Shown piece after piece: positions 26,220 to 33,459 of a stretch of 64,000 nt of DNA. This DNA is from JALYUA01 sp038239305. GTDB taxonomy: Bacteria; Acidobacteriota; Thermoanaerobaculia; UBA5066; Gp7-AA6. The stretch covers positions 1 through 64,000 of the forward strand of contig JBBSEW010000007.1 of NCBI GenBank assembly GCA_038239305.1, given 5' to 3'. How positions within the stretch are numbered: the stretch's first letter is position 1; each line of letters begins with the position of its first letter. The notes under the pieces are model-generated. The model ran no database searches. It had not been told where the DNA came from and saw only the letters and a list, made by a program, of their open reading frames with translations. Position numbers and translations under genes: made by a program.

Positions 26220-27403
26220 CGGACGCCGGCGGCCGACGCGGGCTCGATCGGGCGGTCGTACATCCGGTAGGTTTTGTACAGGCGCCCGCCCCACAGGTCG
26301 GCGGCGCGGATGACCGCCTCGTTGTCCTCGAGCAGCCACGACATCTCGCAGCCCGTGATGCCCCGGGAGAGCGCCGCCCGGAGCCCCTTCTCGAACATGA
26401 CCGACTGAATTCCTCTCTGGCGCCAGGAGAGCTTGATCCCGAGGGTGAGCACGCGGATCGCGCGGATCTTCCGGATGTTGAGCAGAAATTTGAGCCAGCC
26501 GAACGGCAGCAGAAAACCGCGAAGCGGTTTCATTGCCACGTTGTAGTCGGGGAGAGTGAGCATGAAAGCGACCGGTTCGAGACTGCCGTCCGGCCGGCGG
26601 GCCTCCGCGACGAACAGGAAATCCTTGTCGACCAGCGGCTTCAGCCGCTTCGCCATGAACTCCATCTCGTCGGACGTCATGGGCACGAATCCCCAGTTCT
26701 TCTCCCACGCCTCGTTGTAGACCTCCCGGATCTTCGGCAGATCGGCGGCCAGGCTCTTCTTCGAGATGTTGCGGATGACGACGTCCGTTTCCCGGGTCGC
26801 CACGCGCCGGGCGAGCTTCGTCAGCCGGGCGAGCGGGTCTTCCTTGATCTCGAACCAGTAGGCGAGCAGGTCTTTCGCCTTGCGAAAACCCGCCCCCTCG
26901 ACGAGGCCGACGTAGTAGCGCGGGTTGTAGGTCATCATCAGAACGGGCGACGAGTCGAAGCCCTCGACGAGCAGGCCGGCCTCGTCGTTCAGGGTCGGAT
27001 TGGCGGGCCCCCGAAGGACCGTCATGCCTCTTTCGCGCGCCCAGCCGGCGGCCGCGTCGAAAAGCGCGCCGGCAACCGCCGGATCGTTCTCGCTCTCGAA
27101 GTAGCCGAAGAACGCGGTCTTTTCCCCGTGGAAAGAATTGTGATTGTCATCGACGATCGCCGCGATCCGGCCCGCGTCGCGGTCGCCGCGGCGTGCGACG
27201 AAGAGCTGCATGGAGCCATGCGCAAAGAACGGATTTTTGTCCGAAAACACCTTGGAGACGTCATCGCGGAGAGGCGCGACCCAGAGCGGATCCGATCGGT
27301 AGATCGCGTCCGCCACGTCGAAGAAGCGCCGCAGCTCCTTGCGGGAGCGGCCGAGCGGGACGACGGTAGCGGCGACGGCGGCGGGAACCGGGTTACCGGC
27401 CAT
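26216..27403 (-). CDS. GNAT-fold N-acyltransferase, candidate bacterial ceramide synthase
   Basis: 395 residues with no membrane helix. The fold is a tandem GNAT type: N-terminal half with DPLWVAPLRDDVSKVFSD and GPANPTLNDEAGLL, C-terminal half with VAFMLTLPDYNVAMKPLRG and a late RQRGIQSVMFEKGLRAALSRG acyl-CoA-binding region. Proteins of this family supply the ceramide synthase step in Caulobacter. Here it sits between serine palmitoyltransferase (27473) and the PAP2 gene (25227), so acylation of 3-oxosphinganine or sphinganine is the natural hypothesis. Family call is good; substrate is inferred from context. Confidence 0.78.
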   Translation of the reverse strand: MAGNPVPAAVAATVVPLGRSRKELRRFFDVADAIYRSDPLWVAPLRDDVSKVFSDKNPFFAHGSMQLFVARRGDRDAGRIAAIVDDNHNSFHGEKTAFFGYFESENDPAVAGALFDAAAGWARERGMTVLRGPANPTLNDEAGLLVEGFDSSPVLMMTYNPRYYVGLVEGAGFRKAKDLLAYWFEIKEDPLARLTKLARRVATRETDVVIRNISKKSLAADLPKIREVYNEAWEKNWGFVPMTSDEMEFMAKRLKPLVDKDFLFVAEARRPDGSLEPVAFMLTLPDYNVAMKPLRGFLLPFGWLKFLLNIRKIRAIRVLTLGIKLSWRQRGIQSVMFEKGLRAALSRGITGCEMSWLLEDNEAVIRAADLWGGRLYKTYRMYDRPIEPASAAGVR

Positions 27404-27472
27404 GAGACCTGGGATCGTGGGCGAAGGGACTCATGAGACTGGCAGCATCGAGCCGAGAAGGAATCGCTTCCT

Positions 27473-28705
27473 TCAAACCTCCACCGGGCGGATCAGACCG
27501 ACCTCGCGGCCGACCTCCTCTATGGCCTCGAGAGCGCGCGTGAGCTGCTCCCGGGTGTGCGTCGCCATGAGGGACGTCCGGATCAGGGCGCGGCCCGGCG
27601 GAGTCGCGGGCGAGAGAACGCAGTTTACGAACACGCCCTCTTCGTGGAGCCGCTGCACCATCTTCAGAGCGGTGAAGTCCTCGCCGACAACGACAGGGAC
27701 GACGGGCGTCGAGGATTCCCCCGTGTCGAGGCCGAGCGAGCGGAGCCCCTCCGAGAAGAAGCGCGTGTTCTCCCAGAGGCGATCGCGCCGCTCGGGCTCG
27801 TTCTCCATGATCTCGATGGTCGCGAGCGCCGCCGCGACCGACGCCGGCGGAGGCGCAGCGGAAAAGATGAGGGTGCGGGCCCGATGCTTGATGTAGTCGA
27901 TGACGGTCGCCTCGCCCGCGATGAACCCGCCGACGGACGCCATGGATTTCGAGAAGGTCCCCATGATGAGGTCCACTTCCTCCTCGAGCCCGAAGTGCTC
28001 GGAGGTACCCCGACCCGTCGGACCGAGGACGCCGATCCCGTGGGCGTCATCGACCATCACGGCCGCGTCGTGCTCCCGGGCGGCGGCGACGATCTCCGGA
28101 AGTGGAGCGATGTCGCCTTCCATGGAAAAGACGCCGTCCACGACCACGAGACGACCGCGCACGTCGACGTCGTTCCGCATCTGACGCCGGAGATCCGCGG
28201 CATCGTTGTGGCGGAACTTACGCACGTCGCCGAAGGACAGGCGGGCGCCGTCGATGATGCAGGCATGGTCCTGCTTGTCGAGATAGACGGTGTCGCCCTT
28301 GCCGACCAGGCAGGAAATGGCGCCCAGGTTGACCTGAAATCCCGTCGCGAAGACGACGGCCGCGTCCTGCCGCATGAAACGGGCGAGGCGCTCCTCAAGG
28401 ATGACGTGAAGGTCGAGGGTGCCGTTCAAGAACCGGCTGCCGGCGCAGCCCGAGCCGTACTTGCGGATCGCGTCGATTGCCGCTTCTTTCACCCGGGCGT
28501 CGTTCGTGAGGCCCAGGTAGTTGTTCGATCCCAGCATGATCATCCGGCGGCCGCCGATGACGACTTCGGGATCCTGCGCGGAGTCGACGACGCGAAAAAA
28601 CGAGTACAGGCCCGCTTTCTGGATGTTGCGGGCAACGTCGTATCGAAAACACTTGTCGAAGAGAGGCGAAGTCCGGGTCGCGGCGACCGGAGCGACTTTG
28701 CTCAT
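27473..28705 (-). CDS. spt: Serine palmitoyltransferase (PLP-dependent alpha-oxoamine synthase)
   Basis: 410 residues from an ATG with GGGAG 7 nt upstream. It has the alpha-oxoamine synthase core: GSNNYLGLTNDARVKEAA, SRFLNGTLDLHVILEERLA, DDAHGIGVLGPTGRG and the PLP lysine in GTFSKSMASVGGF. The N-terminus with FRVVDSAQDPEVVIGGRRMIMLGSNNYLG matches serine palmitoyltransferase more than 8-amino-7-oxononanoate or 2-amino-3-oxobutyrate synthases. It would condense serine with an acyl-CoA or acyl-ACP to a 3-oxosphingoid base. The neighbours (GNAT acyltransferase, reductase, PAP2) and no biotin genes support this over BioF. Confidence 0.85.
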   Translation of the reverse strand: MSKVAPVAATRTSPLFDKCFRYDVARNIQKAGLYSFFRVVDSAQDPEVVIGGRRMIMLGSNNYLGLTNDARVKEAAIDAIRKYGSGCAGSRFLNGTLDLHVILEERLARFMRQDAAVVFATGFQVNLGAISCLVGKGDTVYLDKQDHACIIDGARLSFGDVRKFRHNDAADLRRQMRNDVDVRGRLVVVDGVFSMEGDIAPLPEIVAAAREHDAAVMVDDAHGIGVLGPTGRGTSEHFGLEEEVDLIMGTFSKSMASVGGFIAGEATVIDYIKHRARTLIFSAAPPPASVAAALATIEIMENEPERRDRLWENTRFFSEGLRSLGLDTGESSTPVVPVVVGEDFTALKMVQRLHEEGVFVNCVLSPATPPGRALIRTSLMATHTREQLTRALEAIEEVGREVGLIRPVEV

Positions 28706-28762
28706 TTTTTTCTCCCACCTCGTGGACGACCGCCCCGCGGGGCGCCCGCGAAACCCAGGGGG

Positions 28763-28788
28763 ATCTTAGCAAATTTTACAAAATCAAC
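28763..28788 (-). promoter_or_regulatory. Candidate promoter for the serine palmitoyltransferase gene
   Basis: An AT-rich island in GC-rich surroundings. On the minus strand it reads TTGATT (28783-28788), then TGC-TAAGAT (-10 at 28763-28768), an extended -10 with a short 14-nt spacer. It overlaps the end of the reductase gene, so spt may have its own promoter besides read-through. Confidence 0.35.
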
Positions 28789-29759
28789 CAGCCCTCCCGC
28801 CGGTACCAGTCCCAGGTGGCCTGGAACCCCTCCGAGACGCCCGGGGCAGGCCCCAGATCCAGGTCCCGCGAGAGCGGCTCGCCGTCGGCGATCCAGTCGC
28901 CCGCGAGGATCTCCCGCGCCTTGTCGGCGTTGAAGGGGCGGGAGCGGCGCGTCACCATTTCCACGACCGACTCTCCCCACCCCGCCGCACGGACCAGCGG
29001 CCGGGGAACCGGGAGGAGAAAGGGGCGGCGCGGCGGCAGGCGGGCGATTTCCTCGGAGAGGCGGCGGATCGACAGGTGGGCCGGATCGCTGAGGAAGGCG
29101 CGACGACCTGCCAGATCGCGGCGACCGGAGGCGCGAGCGATCGCGGCGGCGGCGCGCTCCGCCCGGATCACCTGGACGAGCGACGCGCCAGACGGCACGG
29201 GAAGGACTCCGCGCGCGGCCGCTCGAAACAGAAGGAGAAGCCCGCGATCGCCGGGGCCATAAACGACGGCGGGTCGAATCACAACCCAGGGGCCGGGCCA
29301 GCCGCGAACGACCGCCGCTTCGCCCTCCTTCTTCGACTGGCCATACCAGGAGACAGGGCGGGCATCATCCGCTTCCCGAACGGGCCGTCCTTCTCTCGCC
29401 GGCCCGGCCGCCGCCTGGCTCGAGACGAGAACGAAGAGGGCTTCGGGCGCCGATGCCGCGGCGGCGCGCACGAGGCGATCCGTTCCCCGGGCGTTTCCTT
29501 CGCGGTACTCGTCCAGGGTTCGCGCCTTGACGACACCGGCCACGTGGACGATCGCGTCGGCTCCCCGCACGGCCGCGGCCAGGTCCGTCGCCGCCGACAG
29601 GTCTCCGGCAACGGCCTGGACTCCGAGAGCCGGGAGGTCCCCCAGCCGCTCCGCCCCGCCCCGGACGAGGGCCCGGACGGTCCAGCCGCCGGAGATCAGC
29701 GAGCGGGCGACGTGCGCTCCGAGGAATCCCGTCGCGCCGGTGAGCAGACAAAGAGGCAT
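28776..29759 (-). CDS. NAD(P)-dependent epimerase/reductase, candidate ceramide reductase (CerR-like)
   Basis: 327 residues; the ATG at 29759 is chosen because the Rossmann motif TGATGFLGAHVA starts at once. The SDR-type catalytic pair is YGQSK (YxxxK), with VSSQAA upstream and PAVVYGPGDRG after it, the extended-SDR epimerase pattern. In Caulobacter an enzyme of this class reduces oxidised ceramide (CerR). The gene precedes spt on the same strand and shares a 45-bp divergent gap with the M1 peptidase. Sequence alone would allow other sugar- or lipid-modifying roles; the cluster makes reduction of the 3-oxo group the best guess. Confidence 0.75.
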   Translation of the reverse strand: MPLCLLTGATGFLGAHVARSLISGGWTVRALVRGGAERLGDLPALGVQAVAGDLSAATDLAAAVRGADAIVHVAGVVKARTLDEYREGNARGTDRLVRAAAASAPEALFVLVSSQAAAGPAREGRPVREADDARPVSWYGQSKKEGEAAVVRGWPGPWVVIRPAVVYGPGDRGLLLLFRAAARGVLPVPSGASLVQVIRAERAAAAIARASGRRDLAGRRAFLSDPAHLSIRRLSEEIARLPPRRPFLLPVPRPLVRAAGWGESVVEMVTRRSRPFNADKAREILAGDWIADGEPLSRDLDLGPAPGVSEGFQATWDWYRREGWLIL

Positions 29760-29804
29760 CGGAGTTGGATTCTCTCCGGTTTCCGGATAACGTGCCGCCC
29801 CACA

Positions 29805-31967
29805 ATGACAACTCGTCGCACCGCCCCGATGCTCCGCGCCGGGGGCGCCGCCCTGTTTCTGGCCTCGCTCCTGCCCGGTAATGCCTTCGCCGCCGCGCCG
29901 ATCCGTCCTCCCGTCGTCGAATACCGGATCGAGGCCTCGCTCGACCCGAAGACGCATGTCGTCGAGGGAAAGGAGCGGCTTCTCTGGCGCAATCCCTCCG
30001 GGGACAGCGTCGGGGAGCTTCGGTTTCACCTCTATCTGAACGCCTTCAAGAACGACCTTTCCACGTTCATGCGGGAATCGGGCGGCCAGCTGCGGGGCGA
30101 CAAGGCGAGCACCGAGGCGGGCGACTGGGGATCGATCGACGTCACGTCGATGAAGACTTCCGGCGGGGCCGATCTCCTGCCCCGGGCCCGGAAGATTCAG
30201 CCGGATGGCAACGCCGCCACGGACGAGACCGTCCTGCTCGTGCCGCTTTCGACGCCCGTCCCTCCGCACGGCGAGATCACCCTGGACATCGCGTTTCGCT
30301 CGAAGCTGCCGAAAATCTTCGCCCGCACCGGTTTCATCCGCGACTACCACCTGGTCGGCCAGTGGTTCCCCAAGATCGGCGTCTACGAAACCGCGGGGAT
30401 GCGCGGCCGGACGACCGGCGGGTGGAACTGTCACGCCTTCCACGCCAACTCGGAGTTCTATGCCGATTACGGCGACTGGGACGTGACTCTGTCCGTTCCC
30501 ACGGGCTTCGTCGTCGGTGCGACGGGCCAGCGCGTCTCGGAGGAGAAGCGCGGAGACCGGACCGTCTCCCGCTACCGCCAGGAGAACGTGCACGATTTCG
30601 CCTGGACAGCCGATCCGCGTTTCGTCGTCCGCGAGTACACGTTCGATCCCGCGAAGGACGTCCCGGCGGGCTGGTCGGCGCGCGCTGCCGGGGAGCTCGG
30701 AATGACCGAGCAGCAGATCGCCCTGAAACCGATCGCCGTGCGCATCCTCCTCCAGCCCGATCACGTGGGGGCGCTCGATCGGTACAAGAGCGGTCTCCAC
30801 GCGGGCATCGCGTACTACGGCCTGTGGTTCGGCGCGTATCCGTACGCGACCCTGACACTCGTCGATCCCCCGGAGGACGGGATGGGCTCGGGGGGCATGG
30901 AGTATCCGACGTTCATCACGGGAGGATCGGACGTGCGGCTCCTCCACTGGCCTCTCGCGAATACGTACCTGACGGAGAACGTGACGCTCCACGAGTACGG
31001 CCACCAGTACTGGTACGGGCTGGTCGGCTCGAACGAGTTCGAGGAATCCTGGCTCGACGAGGGGCTCAATACGGACTCCGAGTATCGCGCGATGCGGCTC
31101 GCGTACGGCGCGCGGGACATGGCGCAGTTTCCGGGGGGCGTGGGCCTCTCCTACCTTTCGATCGCCCACGGCGCCTACGCGGCGATCCCGAACCTCGACC
31201 CCATCCGCCGTTTCGCCTGGGGATACGCCACGAACGACTCCTACGGCGAGAACTCCTACATGAAGGTCGGGCTTTTTCTCGCACAACTGTCGCAGGACAT
31301 TGGAATAGGAAAGTTCGCGAAGGCCCAGCGCGCCTACTACGACCAGTGGTCCTTCCGGCATCCCTCGACGGAAGACTTCTTCGCTGCTTTCGAGCGATCG
31401 ACGGGCCTCGATCTTTCCGACTACCGCCGCAACATCGTCGAGGGCACCGCGCGGCTCGACTGGGAAGTCGTTTCGGCGCGGGGGTCTCGCGACCGGGGAG
31501 AGTCCGGCGTGTTCGACCGGCCGGGGGGACGGGTGACGCTTGATCGCGGGAAGCCCGTGGACACCGCGGCCGGAAAAAAGACCGCGTCGGGCCTCGACCG
31601 GGACAAGGATGAAGACAAAGCGCACCGCCGCTACAGGTCTGTCGTGCTGTTCGCCAATATCGGGGACTGGCCGCACGGTGCGCCCGCGCGGCTGGCCTTC
31701 GAGGACGGCACGACGATCGAGCGCGCCCTGCCCGCCTCCGCGCGGTGGGTGCGCCTGCGTATCTGGTCGCGATCTCCCCTCGCCTGGGCCGCCGTCGATC
31801 CGGACCGGACGAATACGTGGGACGTGAATCGTCTGAACGATTCGAAGGTGCTCCAGGGGGGTCGCGGCGCCGCCGACACCCGGAGCCGCCTCGCCCCGGT
31901 GAAATATCTCGGATGGGTCGCTACCGTGGGCGGTCTCCTGACCGAGATCCTGTGGGTGCTTTCGTGA
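29805..31967 (+). CDS. M1-family zinc metallopeptidase
   Basis: 720 residues. A signal peptide (about 1-30) is followed by the aminopeptidase-N-like beta domain and catalytic domain. The substrate motif is GSGGMEYPTF (GxMEN variant with Y for N) and the zinc site HEYGHQYWYGL followed 18 residues later by the glutamate of SWLDEGLN. The C-terminal region ends in one membrane segment (LGWVATVGGLLTEILWVL), so it may be tethered in the inner membrane with its catalytic part in the periplasm. The GxMEY form, common in large bacterial M1 peptidases, may alter exopeptidase activity. It overlaps the next gene by 4 nt (GTGA). Confidence 0.88.
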   Translation: MTTRRTAPMLRAGGAALFLASLLPGNAFAAAPIRPPVVEYRIEASLDPKTHVVEGKERLLWRNPSGDSVGELRFHLYLNAFKNDLSTFMRESGGQLRGDKASTEAGDWGSIDVTSMKTSGGADLLPRARKIQPDGNAATDETVLLVPLSTPVPPHGEITLDIAFRSKLPKIFARTGFIRDYHLVGQWFPKIGVYETAGMRGRTTGGWNCHAFHANSEFYADYGDWDVTLSVPTGFVVGATGQRVSEEKRGDRTVSRYRQENVHDFAWTADPRFVVREYTFDPAKDVPAGWSARAAGELGMTEQQIALKPIAVRILLQPDHVGALDRYKSGLHAGIAYYGLWFGAYPYATLTLVDPPEDGMGSGGMEYPTFITGGSDVRLLHWPLANTYLTENVTLHEYGHQYWYGLVGSNEFEESWLDEGLNTDSEYRAMRLAYGARDMAQFPGGVGLSYLSIAHGAYAAIPNLDPIRRFAWGYATNDSYGENSYMKVGLFLAQLSQDIGIGKFAKAQRAYYDQWSFRHPSTEDFFAAFERSTGLDLSDYRRNIVEGTARLDWEVVSARGSRDRGESGVFDRPGGRVTLDRGKPVDTAAGKKTASGLDRDKDEDKAHRRYRSVVLFANIGDWPHGAPARLAFEDGTTIERALPASARWVRLRIWSRSPLAWAAVDPDRTNTWDVNRLNDSKVLQGGRGAADTRSRLAPVKYLGWVATVGGLLTEILWVLS

Positions 31968-33004
31968 GCGCGCCGGGCACTCTGCGATCCGGTTTTGCCG
32001 CGCTCCGCCGGTTCCGGCTGATCCTCCTGCTGACTGCCTCGGCCGCGCTGCTCGGCGGCATCGCGGCGATGCCTCTGGCTCCGGCGATGCACGACGCTCT
32101 CGCGGGGACCCTCGCGGGCGATCACTTCATCCGGAATCACCCGGAGTTCGCGCCCGTCGACCTGTTCGATTTTTTCCGCGAGAAGGCCGCCGCGGTCTCG
32201 GCCGCACAGAGCGCGATCCTCTGGACGGCGATCCTGGGCCTGTTGCTTCAGATTTTCTTCGTTGGCGGGATCGTCGAAACCGTCGGCCGGGAGTCTTCGG
32301 GTTCGGAAAGACGGGTCGCGTTCTGGACGGGAGCGCGAAGGCATTTCGCCCACAACCTGAAGATCTTTCTCCTCTTCGCGGTCGCGGTTCTCATAGTTGT
32401 CGGGGGCTGGCTCGCACTGACCGGCGGCATCGGTAAGAAGATCTTCGAGAACGCTCCGCCGCACTCCGGAGGCCGGATGCCCTGGGGGATCCTGTGCGTC
32501 GCCGTCGCCCTCTTCTTCTTCGGAGTCTTGAAGCTCCTCGCCGACTTCGCGCGCGCCGCACGGCGCGTCTCGCCGTCCATCGGGGCTTTTGCGGCGATCC
32601 GGGATTCCCGGCGCTTGCTGCGCGGCCGCTGGCTCCGCGGGCTCGGGCTCCTTCTCTGCTGGGCCGTGCTCGGAGCGCTCGGGCTGGCGATCATGATGTC
32701 GCTCGCCTGGGGACAGTCGACGCCCACGGGCGTCTCGGTCTTCTTCCAGCTCGTGCTCCTCGCCGTGATCCTCGCCGTCCGTCCGGCGGCGCTCGTCGGA
32801 GCATGGGGTTCGATCCTCGCCCTATTCGACTCCAGCCCTCCTCCCCCCGAGCGGGAATGGCTGCGCGCCGCGAGCGCCTGGACGCCGGCCCCCGCGGGAC
32901 CGCTGCCGGTCGTGGATCCGCCCTCCCCGCCCCCGCCCGAAACGGCCCTTCCCGCCGAGGTCCCCGCGACCCCCCTTTCGCCGCTGCCGCCCTCCGCCGA
33001 CTGA
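31964..33004 (+). CDS. Uncharacterised multi-pass membrane protein
   Basis: 346 residues from a GTG overlapping the M1 peptidase stop (GTGA). About six membrane helices are seen: RLILLLTASAALLGGIA, ILWTAILGLLLQIFFVGG, IFLLFAVAVLIVVGGWLA, WGILCVAVALFFFGV, GLGLLLCWAVLGALGLAIMM and VFFQLVLLAVILAV. The C-terminal 60 residues are proline-rich and probably cytoplasmic and disordered. I recognise no named family. Translational coupling suggests it works with, or helps anchor, the M1 peptidase. Confidence 0.7.
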   Translation: MSAPGTLRSGFAALRRFRLILLLTASAALLGGIAAMPLAPAMHDALAGTLAGDHFIRNHPEFAPVDLFDFFREKAAAVSAAQSAILWTAILGLLLQIFFVGGIVETVGRESSGSERRVAFWTGARRHFAHNLKIFLLFAVAVLIVVGGWLALTGGIGKKIFENAPPHSGGRMPWGILCVAVALFFFGVLKLLADFARAARRVSPSIGAFAAIRDSRRLLRGRWLRGLGLLLCWAVLGALGLAIMMSLAWGQSTPTGVSVFFQLVLLAVILAVRPAALVGAWGSILALFDSSPPPPEREWLRAASAWTPAPAGPLPVVDPPSPPPPETALPAEVPATPLSPLPPSAD

Positions 33005-33081
33005 ATCGGGCGGTTCGGCGAGGAGCCGGGCGGGCATTTCAACCGGACGGGCGAAACCTCCTGCGGCGTCGCTCGTATAGA

Positions 33082-33117
33082 GTGTCTGTAGGAGACGTAT
33101 TCGTCTCCGGGAGACAC
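33082..33117 (+). promoter_or_regulatory. Nested palindromic operator upstream of padR
   Basis: A 36-bp symmetric element: GTGTCT (33082-33087), 3 nt, GGAGACG (33091-33097), TATT, CGTCTCC (33102-33108), 3 nt, AGACAC (33112-33117). It follows a TATAGA -10-like box (33076-33081) and covers the GGGAGA ribosome site of padR, whose ATG is at 33123. It is the expected place for PadR self-repression. Confidence 0.7.
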
Positions 33118-33122
33118 TCCAG

Positions 33123-33449
33123 ATGGCCTCGACGAGCCTGCTCCAGGGAACACTCGACCTCTTGATCTTGAAGACTCTGACGCTCGAGGAGATGCACGGG
33201 CTCGGCATCGCCCGTCGCATCGAGCAGATCACCTCGGGCACGTTCGACGTGAAGCCGGGCTCTCTCTTCCCTGCCCTGCACCGTATGGAGGAGGCCGGAT
33301 GGCTCGCGTCGAAGTGGGGGGAGTCCGACGCGAACCGCCGCGCGAAGTACTACCGCCTGACGCGCGCGGGCCGCTCTCAGCTGCGCACCGAGACAGACGA
33401 GTGGAGCCGCATCGCGCTCGCAATCGGCCGCGCCCTGCAGACGAGCTGA
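33123..33449 (+). CDS. PadR-family transcriptional regulator
   Basis: 108 residues, the size of short PadR proteins. The winged-helix core reads QGTLDLLILKTLTLEEMHGLGIARRIEQ, the wing VKPGSLFPALHRMEEAGWL and the dimer helix YYRLTRAGRSQLRTE. It precedes the ADOP permease by 10 nt, the common pairing in Acidobacteriota, where the regulator controls the transporter. The nested palindrome at 33082-33117 is the probable operator. The effector is unknown. Confidence 0.93.
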   Translation: MASTSLLQGTLDLLILKTLTLEEMHGLGIARRIEQITSGTFDVKPGSLFPALHRMEEAGWLASKWGESDANRRAKYYRLTRAGRSQLRTETDEWSRIALAIGRALQTS

Positions 33450-33459
33450 GGACTGTGCC

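Noticed and set aside
27473..28705. 8-amino-7-oxononanoate synthase (BioF)
   Set aside because: No biotin genes nearby and the flanking acyltransferase, reductase and PAP2 genes favour serine palmitoyltransferase; a tree would settle it.
29076..29804. Plus-strand extension before the M1 peptidase start
   Set aside because: It is antisense to the reductase gene; the ATG at 29805 gives a proper signal peptide.
28776..31676. Very long minus-strand open frame across the M1 peptidase gene, in frame with the reductase
   Set aside because: The part upstream of 29759 is antisense to the M1 peptidase and shows no domain; the reductase begins with its Rossmann motif at 29759. Long antisense frames are expected at this GC content.
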